A stretch of 64,000 nucleotides of DNA. Source: G963556115 sp963678205. GTDB taxonomy: Bacteria > Planctomycetota > SZUA-567. This document shows positions 1 through 8,769 of the stretch, in pieces. Both the position numbers and the translations under genes were made by a program. Where the stretch lies: positions 1,364,001-1,428,000 of the forward strand of contig OY782760.1 of NCBI GenBank assembly GCA_963678205.1, given 5' to 3'. The stretch's first letter is position 1. Each line of letters begins with the position of its first letter. The notes under the pieces were generated by a model, which was given only the letters and a program-made list of their open reading frames with translations, made no database searches and was not told the DNA's origin.

Positions 1-217
1 ATTAAAGCTGTCAACCCTGATAGAGTAGAGTACTTTTGTGCTTTTTCTTCGAAATTACAGGTGGTAAGAGAAAGGAGTATAGGCTAAATCTGAGTGATTT
101 ATCTATAGTTATAGAATGAAATTGTATTTAGGTATATTTGAAATTGAAATTTAAGAAGGTGGTATATAGTATTGATTTATATGATGCTTTAATAATATAC
201 ATAAAGTGGAGAGTATA

Positions 218-810
218 ATGATTAATATAAATCAGGTTATAGAATGCTCAAAAAAGACGGTGTACTGGTTTCTTAATTTACAGAGGATAGCCGATGAAAT
301 AACTAAGGAAAATTCTTCAGCAGATTTATATTTAATTGCTATAGAGATAATTGCTATAGAGATTTTATAAATCTGAGATATACCAGCCACGTAGCGTGGC
401 TACTTTTATTTTTGGGTTTCTTGCTGCTAGTGATAAGAACGCTTATAAATTCCTAAAGGATATGGTGAGCAGGGACGAAGACTGGCGAGTACAGAAGATT
501 CTAGCTAAAGCTTTTGACCAGTATTTCTCTGATATCTCTTATAAGACTGTATCGCCAGTTATTAAAGAATGATTAGGAGATCCGAATATAATGTCAGAAG
601 AACCTCACTGAAGTACTTAGGATCTGGACAGGTAGTCCGTATTTCAAGGATAACCTTGATGTCGCTGTGCAGCTTCTGAGTAATTTGCGTAACGACGAAG
701 AATTGTATGTACGTAAATCAGTAGGTAATGCATTGAAAGAAATCAGTAAGAAATACGAGAAGTTTATTGAGAAAGAGCTTGAGAGTTGGGATCATGAGAA
801 AAAGCGGTGA
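218..810 (+). pseudogene. AlkD-like DNA alkylation repair protein, decayed
   Basis: Three-frame reading gives pieces of a HEAT-like DNA alkylation repair protein (AlkD family, which excises alkylated bases). The clearest stretch, about 372-570, reads as a helical segment containing RSVATFIFGFLAASD and later DEDWRVQKILAKAFDQY. It is interrupted by TGA where a Trp is expected (VIKE*LGD). A second stretch at about 610-810 in another frame contains LRIWTGSPYFKD and LYVRKSVGNALKEISKKYEK and ends at a TGA at 808-810. A short tandem duplication of ATTGCTATAGAGAT near 336-365 lies by one of the frame breaks. The 5' boundary is uncertain: the ATG at 218 has an upstream GTGGAG, but the N-terminal match is weak. 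The pieces show multiple frame changes and a nonsense codon, so no functional product is expected. Confidence 0.65.
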
Positions 811-1054
811 TGCAGGTGTATAAGCTAGCTAGCAAGTTTATTTAAAAATAGTGTTTTTGTCTGAACTATTTGTGTTATTACAAGGTTGTCTGGTTACTTG
901 TTTTGAGATAAAAGCTATGTAGCTGTTATGAATAAAGATGTTGTGTTAAAAAAAATTAGTATGATTTTGGTTTATTTCTTTACTCGTTGCATGTTACATT
1001 TATGCGCTGGAAAGAGGAGAGAATTAAGTATAGATTTATAATGTAGGTTGTTTT

Positions 1055-2176
1055 TTATACTCTGATGGTTTTTTTTGAGGTTACTGTCTGGTTTCTACCC
1101 AGTGATTTTGCTTTGTAGAGGTTTGCATCTGCTTCATGAATAATCCGATTCATCAGGTAGTCGGTAGTGAGGTGTTTTTTTCTGGTTACACGCATTATAT
1201 TAATGATGCCGAGTGATGCTGTGACGAATGGACTTACTGCAGAGCTGTCATGGGGAATATTGAGGTTTTCCAGTATGCCACAGACATTTGGGATGTTACT
1301 CGTATTCTGTTTGTTTCGAATAATCGTAAAGATAAACTCTTCGCCACCGAAACGATAGACTTTGTCAAAACCAAGACTTTGTAGCGCTTGGGCTATCTGC
1401 TTGAGTACTTTGTCACCAGCAACGTGTCCATAAGTATCGTTATAGTTTTTGAAGCAGTCAATATCGAGTAAACCAACTATCATTTTCTCATTATGGGCTA
1501 TTGATTTGACATCATCTGGGAAGAAGGTATGTAAGGCATTTTTGTTGTAAACACCTGTGAGAATATCGGTGTTTGATCTGCTCTGCTCGGTGCAGATTGT
1601 CTTGAACTGTGCTCTGAGAAGTATATCGAAAATATAGTATACTACGATATTTGTAGCATACATCATAAGACAATACAGCATGGACCAGAAAACGTCTACC
1701 TTTAAGAGATATTTGCAAATTATAAGCCCAAGTATTACCAGTATGCCGGTTACTACTTTATGCTCTACATTGAGGAATGGGATAATCATAAACATGTACA
1801 TTGTTATCATCTGAGCTTCAGGTGAAAAATAACCTATTTGACCTACCCAATTGTATGTATCCAGAAATGCCATGAGACTTAAAATTATAGTGGAGGCGAA
1901 AAGAACATTTCTTGCTGTGTGGGCTGATAGCCAGATAAATGAGATAATTGTTGCAAAATTAATAATGAATACTATGATGCGTATGCATAGAACTGTTCGG
2001 GATACAAGCTCATAACCTGAGATGTAGATATTAGCAATAGTAATTGTTGTTATTAGAGAGACAACCAATAATCCTATTGCCGCAACAAAGAGCCGCGTTT
2101 TTTTAAATATCCATTCAACGTATCTATTTTCCATTTTTCTATCAAAATAGTATTGCGATGGAAATAATTTTAGCAT
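1055..2176 (-). CDS. Membrane-anchored diguanylate cyclase (GGDEF domain)
   Basis: 373 aa. The product should make cyclic di-GMP from two GTP at the inner membrane. Residues 27-190 hold about six hydrophobic segments forming an integral membrane sensor region with no recognised family. Residues 200-360 form the GGDEF domain, which opens with DILTGVYNKNAL and carries the active-site signature GGEEF at 277-281. The usual inhibitory I-site RxxD just upstream reads LGFD at 268-271, so product feedback inhibition is probably absent. The start at 2176 is the first ATG; only a weak purine-rich stretch precedes it. It is monocistronic, facing away from the pseudogenes on either side. c-di-GMP commonly controls pili and motility, and this window has Tad pilus and chemoreceptor genes, but a functional link is only inference. 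Confidence 0.9.
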   Translation of the reverse strand: MLKLFPSQYYFDRKMENRYVEWIFKKTRLFVAAIGLLVVSLITTITIANIYISGYELVSRTVLCIRIIVFIINFATIISFIWLSAHTARNVLFASTIILSLMAFLDTYNWVGQIGYFSPEAQMITMYMFMIIPFLNVEHKVVTGILVILGLIICKYLLKVDVFWSMLYCLMMYATNIVVYYIFDILLRAQFKTICTEQSRSNTDILTGVYNKNALHTFFPDDVKSIAHNEKMIVGLLDIDCFKNYNDTYGHVAGDKVLKQIAQALQSLGFDKVYRFGGEEFIFTIIRNKQNTSNIPNVCGILENLNIPHDSSAVSPFVTASLGIINIMRVTRKKHLTTDYLMNRIIHEADANLYKAKSLGRNQTVTSKKTIRV

Positions 2177-2499
2177 TTGTAGAGATTTTCTTTACAGGTT
2201 AAGTAATATATTGCTCATAGCTATAATTTATTGTATTTAGAAGAGTTAGGGTATTGTTGTTTAAACACTGAAGAATAATACACCAAAATGTCGAATTGTC
2301 AAGAATTGATTGTAAAGAAATGTTGCTTTTTGCCAATTTGATAGCTTTTAGGGATAAATATTCTTATAATAGCTATTTACTATATATTTTGCGAACAAGT
2401 GGTTTTATTTAATTAGTAAAAAAGAATTATTGTTTTTTTAAACTAGCTCAAATTTAGTCATTTTAAATATAATTAAATATTATCGTTATACTATTTTTA
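2177..2499. other. Intergenic stretch, nothing recognised
   Basis: AT-rich sequence between the cyclase gene and the transporter pseudogene. No coding segment, RNA gene or convincing repeat was seen. It must hold the promoter of the leftward cyclase gene. Confidence 0.5.
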
Positions 2500-3002
2500 A
2501 GTTGCAGAGGTTGGATTGTACATTATTTAGAATGTATGTATAAAATTTGAGTCTATAGGTTATAAAAAAGTAACTTGCAGTTGGGGATAATAGGAATTGG
2601 AGCGGTATATGGCTTATGTTGTTTAGTTTAATTTTATCCTTGTGGTGATAAGTGTAAAAATGAGTATTCCAACTGCAAAAATTCGCCAGAGACATAGAAT
2701 CTATAATAATGAGTCCGTAGCGCAGCCTAGAGTACCAAGTGATGCAAAGCAGAATACTGTACAGGATAAAATTTTTTCTTGCCGTTTCGATCATTAATAT
2801 AAACATAAAATGGTTGCATTATTCCATATGGTATCAAATAAGCTGTAAGTATTGCATTAATCTGTGGAATAGAGGCATTGAAATCTCTTGCTATTGTTGA
2901 TAGAATTGGTGAGACAATCTAGTTATCTGCAGCTGAAATAAATCTTGTAATACCTAATATTAATACTAAGGCTGTGGCGCTTATCGCTATTTTATCAGCC
3001 AT
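2500..3002 (-). pseudogene. MFS multidrug-type transporter, 5' remnant
   Basis: On the - strand an ATG at 3002-3000 opens MADKIAISATALVLILG, a first transmembrane helix. A stop follows at AADN*IV, and then IVSPILSTIARDFN and AYLIPYGIMQPFYVY. This is the pattern of the first two helices of a drug-efflux major facilitator. The loop motif between helices 2 and 3 is recognisable as INDRNGKKKF. Beyond that the frame is lost and the other ten helices are absent. One open frame of 106 codons on this strand (2806-2486) is a shadow of this remnant, not a separate gene. The stop in helix 1 and the missing C-terminal four fifths make it non-functional. Exact substrate class is unknown. Confidence 0.65.
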
Positions 3003-3118
3003 TTATCTCGGATCTTTGTTATAGTAAAATTTGTATGTAATAATCATATGGTTATGATGCTCAGGTATTAAGAAATAAAAAGGACTAACTTTTCTTAAAG
3101 TTAAAATAGAGAGAAAAA

Positions 3119-3646
3119 ATGCTTCAGGATAGAACGGTACTTTATGTCTTTTCCGGTTTGCCAGGAGTTGGTAAATCTGCTATTGCTAAAAAACTGGTTC
3201 AAAAGGTGAATGCTGCGTATTTGAGAATTGATACGATTGAACAGGGGATTCGTGAGTTATGCTCTTTTGAGGTGATGGGCGAAGGTTACAGGTTGTCATA
3301 TAGGATTGCCATGGATAATCTGCAAAATGGGGTGAGCGTTGTTGCTGACTCGTGTAACCCGGTAAATCTCACGCGATGTGAGTGGAGCCAAGTGGCAGAT
3401 GAAGCTGGGGTAGAGATTATAAATATTCAGGTAATCTGCTCTAACATAGAAAAGCATCGTAGAAGGGTAGAGAATAGAGTATCTGAAGTTGCAAATTTGA
3501 GACTTCCAACATGGGATGAAGTTGTAGGTCGGGAGTATCATCTGTGGGATGAGTCAAAGGTTATTACTATTGATACAGCCTCAAAAAGTATCGAGGAAAG
3601 TTTTTTTGATTTACTCATGCTTTTGAATTTATGTGATGGTCGGTAG
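3119..3646 (+). CDS. P-loop small-molecule kinase-like protein
   Basis: 175 aa. The product is a soluble nucleotide-binding protein of the predicted-kinase family (AAA_33, zeta-toxin/gluconokinase-like fold). Walker A is GLPGVGKS at residues 13-20, directly after the first beta strand. The segment SVVADSCNP at about 73-81 fits the second strand and phosphoacceptor-binding loop. The Arg-rich region HRRRVENR at about 112-119 resembles the lid. Such proteins phosphorylate small alcohols or modify nucleotides, but the substrate here cannot be read. The ATG at 3119 follows a purine-rich AGAGAGAAAAA. No partner gene is adjacent: the next gene is convergent on the - strand. A toxin role (zeta) is possible by fold, but no antitoxin-like ORF lies beside it. 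Confidence 0.8.
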   Translation: MLQDRTVLYVFSGLPGVGKSAIAKKLVQKVNAAYLRIDTIEQGIRELCSFEVMGEGYRLSYRIAMDNLQNGVSVVADSCNPVNLTRCEWSQVADEAGVEIINIQVICSNIEKHRRRVENRVSEVANLRLPTWDEVVGREYHLWDESKVITIDTASKSIEESFFDLLMLLNLCDGR

Positions 3647-3690
3647 AATATCACTGAACTATTAATTTAAAAATATGAGACATAGTTTAG

Positions 3691-4005
3691 TTAATCTCTG
3701 GTCATAGCATCACGAGTAATTTTGTCTACATAATTTACAAGATCTTCTGTTCCGCATATATAGAGTTTGTTCCCGTAGATATGAAGTATAGATATAACGC
3801 CGTAATCTACCTTTCTTTTGCCGAGTTTAATTAGAACCTTTATACCTTTATAGTCTGTAGTGTGTTCAGATCTGGTATAGTTTTCAGGGCTTTTTCCTGG
3901 GTCATAAGAAATATTAACCGCAAAACCTTTTTTCTCTAAAAGGTTTATAAAAGAAGTAGGTGCTTCAATATTATCCATTATAATGATGTTGACTGTTTCT
4001 ATCAC
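3691..4005 (-). CDS. Hypothetical protein, 104 aa, GTG start
   Basis: Not a family I recognise. The frame opens with GTG at 4005-4003, and GGAAGGT lies about 6 bases upstream, which supports it as a real gene despite the short length. The product is soluble and mixed alpha/beta in appearance. Its N-terminal part contains FINLLEKKGFAVNISYDPG, followed by a Lys-rich KVLIKLGKRKVDYGV strand region and a C-terminal helix ending in DAMTRD. No signal peptide, membrane segment or cysteine pattern suggests a role. It is isolated between a convergent kinase gene and the phosphoesterase gene. Confidence 0.6.
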   Translation of the reverse strand: MIETVNIIIMDNIEAPTSFINLLEKKGFAVNISYDPGKSPENYTRSEHTTDYKGIKVLIKLGKRKVDYGVISILHIYGNKLYICGTEDLVNYVDKITRDAMTRD

Positions 4006-4245
4006 TCGATACCTTCCATGGTATATTTGGCACGTAGCTTACCTTTTGCATACAATATATTTAATACGTATTTTTTTGAGATTGTAACTACTATTTTGAA
4101 AACTGTCAAGCATGAAACAAAAGATTCAGGTCGTTTGTCTGGATTTTTAAATGTTTATGGTATAAATAAATTCTACAATAAGTTTAAGTTGTAAAATGCT
4201 AGACAAAGTGGATGTTTTGCGAAAAAGCAGCTTGCTGGAAAGTTA

Positions 4246-5019
4246 TTACTCACCTCTGTGGAGTCTGTCAGCTAAAAAGTTTGAGAGACAAGGGTTTGAT
4301 ATTATTTTGTTGTAGGTATCACTTACGTCGTATTCAACTCGTCTGTAATTAACCTTACCGTCGCGGTATAAGACATAGCTTGCTTCGCAGAATGCGTCTC
4401 TGGGCTGGCCAACTGAACCAACATTGATAATGTATTTTCTATTTTTGTCAAGAGTGTATCCATCATTTAAAACCTCTGGGTGGATAAACTCAAAATCTTC
4501 AGTAAAAATACCCGGTATGTGTGTGTGTCCGCAAAAGCATATATGATTGATATAAGTAAATATATTTTTAAGTTTTTCACGTCCTGAGGGATAGATCTCA
4601 AATGTATCATCTTCATCGATGTATTCTGTAACTGGCTCACGTGGTGAGCCGTGAACAAATAGCATGTTATCTTCTTTGTATAGCTCAGGCAAACTCTGTA
4701 AAAAGCGCCAGTTCATTCGGACTTCACTGGAGAAAAGACGTAAACTTTTGAGGCTTCTCTTGGTCCATACTATTGCCTCGTGTGCTATCTTATTGAAGCC
4801 TTCTGGGTATTCAATTGCGGCCTGATCATGGTTCCCTTTGATTACAATATCGCAATTCGCTCGTACCATACTCAATGTCTTCTTTGGCTCTGGCCCATAA
4901 CCAACAATGTCACCGAGGCAGATTATGCGCTCCGGTGACATTAAGTTTATATCATCCAAAACTGCTTTAAAAGCAGCTACATTGGCGTGTATATCGCTTA
5001 TTACCGCAAAGTTGTTCAT
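4246..5019 (-). CDS. Metallophosphoesterase (calcineurin-like)
   Basis: 257 aa from the ATG at 5019; a TTG two codons upstream at 5025 is an alternative start. The product is a di-metal phosphoesterase with the full motif set in order: DIH in ISDIHANVAAF near the N-terminus, GD in CLGDIVGYGP, GNHD, then FVHGSPR, and GHTH in FCGHTHIPG. The short length and GYGPEP loop match the small soluble subfamily (MJ0936/YfcE-like), whose members hydrolyse phosphodiesters. The natural substrate is not known for this group. It lies 40 bases downstream of dapA on the same strand, so the two are probably cotranscribed, although no metabolic link is evident. Upstream AAGGT at about 10 bases serves either start. 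Confidence 0.88.
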   Translation of the reverse strand: MNNFAVISDIHANVAAFKAVLDDINLMSPERIICLGDIVGYGPEPKKTLSMVRANCDIVIKGNHDQAAIEYPEGFNKIAHEAIVWTKRSLKSLRLFSSEVRMNWRFLQSLPELYKEDNMLFVHGSPREPVTEYIDEDDTFEIYPSGREKLKNIFTYINHICFCGHTHIPGIFTEDFEFIHPEVLNDGYTLDKNRKYIINVGSVGQPRDAFCEASYVLYRDGKVNYRRVEYDVSDTYNKIISNPCLSNFLADRLHRGE

Positions 5020-5059
5020 GAGCAATGTACCTTGGATATTAGTAGTTTAAAATTCAGGG

Positions 5060-5938
5060 TCACTTCATTAAGTTATATTTCTTGAGTACTATCTTTAAAG
5101 CCTCTACAGTACTTTGTTGCGGACGAGTAAGCGGCATGCGAACATTGTAATCCATCTTGCCCATGAGTTCAAGCGCCATCTTAACCGGGATTGGATTGGT
5201 CTCGATAAACATAGTACGTGCGAGCTCGATAAGCTTGTAGTGAAGCTCTTTGGCTTTAGGGTAATCATTGCTTAGAATTGCATCGCAGAGTGCTTTGACT
5301 TCTTCTGGGACAAGATTTGCAATCACACTTACTACACCTTTACCACCGACTGACCCCATAGGAAGAGTAAGCATATCATCGCCTGAAAGAACTTCAATCT
5401 TGCATTTCTCTAAAATTTCTGTAATCTGATCAACAGAGCCGCAAGCTTCTTTAATGCATACAATGTTCTCAATCTCATTATACATTCTGGCAATAGTGTC
5501 TGCTGACATCTTAGTACCAGTACGCCCTGGAACATTATAGAGCATCACAGGTATATCGGCTGCTTCTGCAATTAATTTATAATGTTGGAATTGTCCTTCT
5601 GGGGTCGGTTTGTTGTAGTATGGGCAGATAACAAGAACGCCGTCTGCTCCAACTTCTTTAGCATAGCAGCTGAGGTCAATTGCTTCTTTTGTATTGTTAC
5701 TTCCAGTACCAGGAATTACTTTGGCTCTACCTGCAACTGTTTCTACAGAAAATTTTATAACTTCTTTCTGCTCAGAGTGAGAGAGGGTAGCCGCTTCACC
5801 AGTACATCCAGTTGGGAGGATGCCGTCTGTGCCAGCGTCAATATGCCATTCGATAAGTTCTTTGAGCTTTGCATAGTCAACTTCTGCACCGTCTTGCGTA
5901 AATGGCGTGACTATAGCAACATTACTTCCAGCAAACAT
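5060..5938 (-). CDS. dapA: 4-hydroxy-tetrahydrodipicolinate synthase
   Basis: 292 aa, the usual length of the family. It condenses pyruvate and aspartate semialdehyde in the first committed step of lysine and diaminopimelate synthesis in the cytoplasm. Visible signatures are GCTGEAATLSHSE (the substrate-binding Thr-Thr region), YNVPGRTG with the proton-relay Tyr, and CIKEACG carrying the Schiff-base Lys. The start is the ATG at 5938, with GGAGAAGCT just upstream. The frame stays open 12 codons further to a GTG, but that extension lacks a ribosome site and has no family counterpart. It is followed by the phosphoesterase gene at a 40-base gap. All catalytic motifs are intact. Confidence 0.95.
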   Translation of the reverse strand: MFAGSNVAIVTPFTQDGAEVDYAKLKELIEWHIDAGTDGILPTGCTGEAATLSHSEQKEVIKFSVETVAGRAKVIPGTGSNNTKEAIDLSCYAKEVGADGVLVICPYYNKPTPEGQFQHYKLIAEAADIPVMLYNVPGRTGTKMSADTIARMYNEIENIVCIKEACGSVDQITEILEKCKIEVLSGDDMLTLPMGSVGGKGVVSVIANLVPEEVKALCDAILSNDYPKAKELHYKLIELARTMFIETNPIPVKMALELMGKMDYNVRMPLTRPQQSTVEALKIVLKKYNLMK

Positions 5939-6330
5939 AGCTTCTCCTATTTTTTTAGATAATTTGGTTAACACAATCGAATTAATTATATATAGATGAC
6001 TCTACTTTGTAAATAGTAATCGCTGGAAATGTTCTATTATTGTTAGCAAATTACAGGTGGAAGATTTGTATTATGTTAGAAAAGTGAGCTGCTGCGCTTG
6101 TTTTGCATTTTATATATGCGTTTTGCGAATGTAGGTAAAAATACTAATATAGTACATCATTTGCTTGAAGGTGAGTGGTAGATGTTTGTCTGTGTGCTAT
6201 TACATTATTTATTTCTTAAAAGAGTTTTTTAAGTTATTATTTTTTTATTTTATGGTACTATAAATATGTGTGTGTTTATTACAAAATACTGTTTAAATAG
6301 GTGTTTTGTGCAATCAGCAAGGAGCTTAAG
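5939..6330. other. Divergent intergenic region between dapA and chemoreceptor
   Basis: About 390 bases of AT-rich DNA between divergently transcribed genes. It should hold the promoters for dapA (leftward) and the CZB chemoreceptor (rightward). No clear sigma-70 pair, operator palindrome or coding remnant was identified. Confidence 0.5.
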
Positions 6331-8262
6331 ATGCTTGATACTATTGGTAAGAAGCTGGCTTTTTCAATGTGCGTTGTGCTTGTTCTGTTAATTGTAGAAG
6401 GTGTAGTGGGTTTTTTAGGGATTGATAGTATTACGAGTAATGCAAAAACTGTGATATATGGAAATAAACTTCAGGGTGAAATTATTCAACGAGAGCTTGA
6501 TCATCTCAATTGGGCAAATCAGGTAAATGCGTTTATTAATAACCCTGAGGTGCATGAATTACATGCTCAGACAGATGAGCATAAATGTGGTTTTGGTCAG
6601 TGGTATTATGGAGAGCAGAGTAAGCTTGCTGCTAAACATGTGCCTGATTTGAAACCATATCTTGAAAAGATTGAAGCTCCTCATAAATTACTCCATGAAT
6701 CTGCAGAGAAAATAAAAAAAGTATATGCGCAGGGCGATCTTACTTTGAGCAGTTTTCTCCAAGGAAAAAAGAATGATCACCTGGTATGGATGCATAGAGT
6801 AAAAGATACGCTTCTTGATTCTAATTCAAAGAAAGCAAATGTAGAAACAGACAGTAAAAAATGTAAACTAGGTAAATGGCTTGACAGTGCTCAGGTGCAG
6901 AAACTCAGAAACAGTGATGCAGAGTTTGCAGAATTTATAGATGAAGTAATCGCCAGTCATGCTGAGCTTCACTCAAGTGTAATAGAGCTAAATCATCTTT
7001 TAGCAAGTGGCGATCGCAATAAAGCGAAAAATTACTATTATGCAAAGATTAAAGATTATGCTGACACAACACTTGCTGGATTGGATAAATTAATCGCACT
7101 CAATGACTCAAAGGTTGAAGGAATGTTGGCAGCTCAGAAAATTTATGTAAATGAAACTAAAACGTATTTGACGGAGGTGCAAGGTATATTGGGAGATATT
7201 CGTAAAGTAGCTAAAGCAAATATTATGACCGATGAAAAAATGCTATACGCTGCTACTGTGACCAAGATGTGGATAGGTATTATTAGTGTTGTTGCTGTTC
7301 TATTTGGGGCAGTGCTTGCATATGTTATAATTCGATCAATAGTAAATAGTATAAAGTCAATCGCCGATATTCTGGAAGTAAATAGTTCTCAGACTGCAGC
7401 TGCGTCAAATCAGATATCATCGGCAAGTCAGCAGCTCTCTGCTGGAGCAACAGAGCAGGCAAGTAGCTTTCAAGAAACTTCAGCCTCTCTTGAGGAAATT
7501 GCGAGTCAGACAAAAGAAAATGCAGATAATTCAAAAAGAGCAGAACAAAGTATGGTAAAAGCAAAATCTCAAGTTAATGATGGTGCTCGGGCTGTTAGTA
7601 ATATGAGTGAAGCTATGGAAGATATCAGTAGCTCTTCTCATGACATAAATAATATTATAAAGACAATTGAAGAAATAGCATTTCAGACGAATCTGCTTGC
7701 GCTGAATGCTGCTGTTGAAGCAGCACGGGCTGGAGATGCAGGAAAAGGTTTTGCTGTGGTCGCTGATGAAGTGAGAAATTTAGCGCAAAGAAGTGCTGAT
7801 GCTGCTAGGAATACTTCAAATTTGATTGAAAAAACAATTGAGCGGGTATCTAAAGGTTCGAAAATAGCTGTAAGTTTGAAACAAAAATTTCATGATGTTG
7901 AAAAAAGTGTCAATAATATCAGCACTATTATGGAAGGAATTTCAGAGGCGTCGAATGAACAGGCAGAAGGTGTTGAGCAAGTAAATATTGCTGTATCTCA
8001 GATGGATAGAGTAACTCAGCAAAATGCTGCCTGTGCTGAAGAGGTCGCTTCTACTAGTGAAGAACTTTCAGCGCAAGCCTCTGAGCTTAATGAATTGGTA
8101 AAATATCTGGTTGCTCTTATTTATAGTAATGCTTCTTCTTCGCATAAAGCAACTATACAAAATAGTTCTGAATCTAAAGATGATGCAATTGAGTCAAAAA
8201 TGTCTGAAAAATTGCAGCTTTCTGGGAACTCAGGATTTGATGATAATTTTGATAAAGAATAA
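6331..8262 (+). CDS. Methyl-accepting chemotaxis protein with two tandem CZB-type zinc sites
   Basis: 643 aa from the ATG at 6331 (AAGGAG 6 bases upstream; the in-frame GTG at 6301 is less likely). Residues 10-30 are TM1 and about 313-334 are TM2. The region between them carries two chemoreceptor zinc-binding (CZB) patterns. Site 1 uses H58, C86, H118 and H122; site 2 uses H150, C178, H210 and H214. The ligand spacing is identical in both (28, 32, 4). Each His is followed by xxW, and each Cys by a GxW motif. CZB domains bind zinc and, in Helicobacter TlpD and E. coli DgcZ, respond to zinc or hypochlorite; they are usually cytoplasmic, whereas these appear periplasmic. The cytoplasmic hairpin has the conserved tip around EIAFQTNLLALNAAVEAARAG. 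No HAMP domain is obvious. No che genes are nearby. Confidence 0.92.
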   Translation: MLDTIGKKLAFSMCVVLVLLIVEGVVGFLGIDSITSNAKTVIYGNKLQGEIIQRELDHLNWANQVNAFINNPEVHELHAQTDEHKCGFGQWYYGEQSKLAAKHVPDLKPYLEKIEAPHKLLHESAEKIKKVYAQGDLTLSSFLQGKKNDHLVWMHRVKDTLLDSNSKKANVETDSKKCKLGKWLDSAQVQKLRNSDAEFAEFIDEVIASHAELHSSVIELNHLLASGDRNKAKNYYYAKIKDYADTTLAGLDKLIALNDSKVEGMLAAQKIYVNETKTYLTEVQGILGDIRKVAKANIMTDEKMLYAATVTKMWIGIISVVAVLFGAVLAYVIIRSIVNSIKSIADILEVNSSQTAAASNQISSASQQLSAGATEQASSFQETSASLEEIASQTKENADNSKRAEQSMVKAKSQVNDGARAVSNMSEAMEDISSSSHDINNIIKTIEEIAFQTNLLALNAAVEAARAGDAGKGFAVVADEVRNLAQRSADAARNTSNLIEKTIERVSKGSKIAVSLKQKFHDVEKSVNNISTIMEGISEASNEQAEGVEQVNIAVSQMDRVTQQNAACAEEVASTSEELSAQASELNELVKYLVALIYSNASSSHKATIQNSSESKDDAIESKMSEKLQLSGNSGFDDNFDKE

Positions 8263-8301
8263 GCGTAGTAAATATGATGTAAGCACTATCCAATAATTTA
8301 T

Positions 8302-8739
8302 TCAGCTCTTGTGACGACTCATAAGGTAGTGCTTTATGCCGGCTTCTAAAAACTCACTACCTTCTTTTACAAATCCAAAGTCTTCATAGAATTTGAGCAG
8401 ATAGCTCTGAGCATGAGTAACCGTTGTTTTGTAGTTGTTTTTATCTATATAAGCCAGTACATGCTCAAGCATACCCCGACCTAAGCCATATTTGCGGTAT
8501 TTCTTGAGCACTGCAAGTCGTTCAAATTTAGCTTTGTCTCCTATAAAACGGAGGCGTGAAGTGCAGGCTGCTTTGCCATTAAATAAACCAATAAAATGGA
8601 TAGAATTCTCTTCATATTCATCAATTTCAATCTCTTCTGGGCATGATTGCTCTTTAATAAAGACTTCTCTGCGAATATTATAATAGTCATTGAGTTCATT
8701 CTCATTCTTTATTACATGGTAGTCTGCGGTTGTATTCAT
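8302..8739 (-). CDS. GNAT family N-acetyltransferase
   Basis: 145 aa. A single GNAT domain that transfers an acetyl group from acetyl-CoA to an unidentified amine. The N-terminal YNIRREVFIKEQSC region resembles the ElaA/YjcF branch. The acetyl-CoA pyrophosphate loop is visible as RKYGLGRGML at about residues 80-90, preceded by the ERLAVL strand, and the C-terminal strand FYEDFGFVKEG is typical. The ATG at 8739 is preceded by GAGGAAG. It lies about 30 bases downstream of the symporter gene on the same strand and is probably cotranscribed with it. Its 3' end faces the chemoreceptor gene. Confidence 0.88.
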   Translation of the reverse strand: MNTTADYHVIKNENELNDYYNIRREVFIKEQSCPEEIEIDEYEENSIHFIGLFNGKAACTSRLRFIGDKAKFERLAVLKKYRKYGLGRGMLEHVLAYIDKNNYKTTVTHAQSYLLKFYEDFGFVKEGSEFLEAGIKHYLMSRHKS

Positions 8740-8769
8740 TATGATCTTCCTCTCTACTATTATCTTATA

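Noticed and set aside
3119..3646. Zeta-type toxin of a toxin-antitoxin pair
   Set aside because: The P-loop fold is compatible, but no small antitoxin gene lies next to it and key toxin motifs cannot be confirmed.
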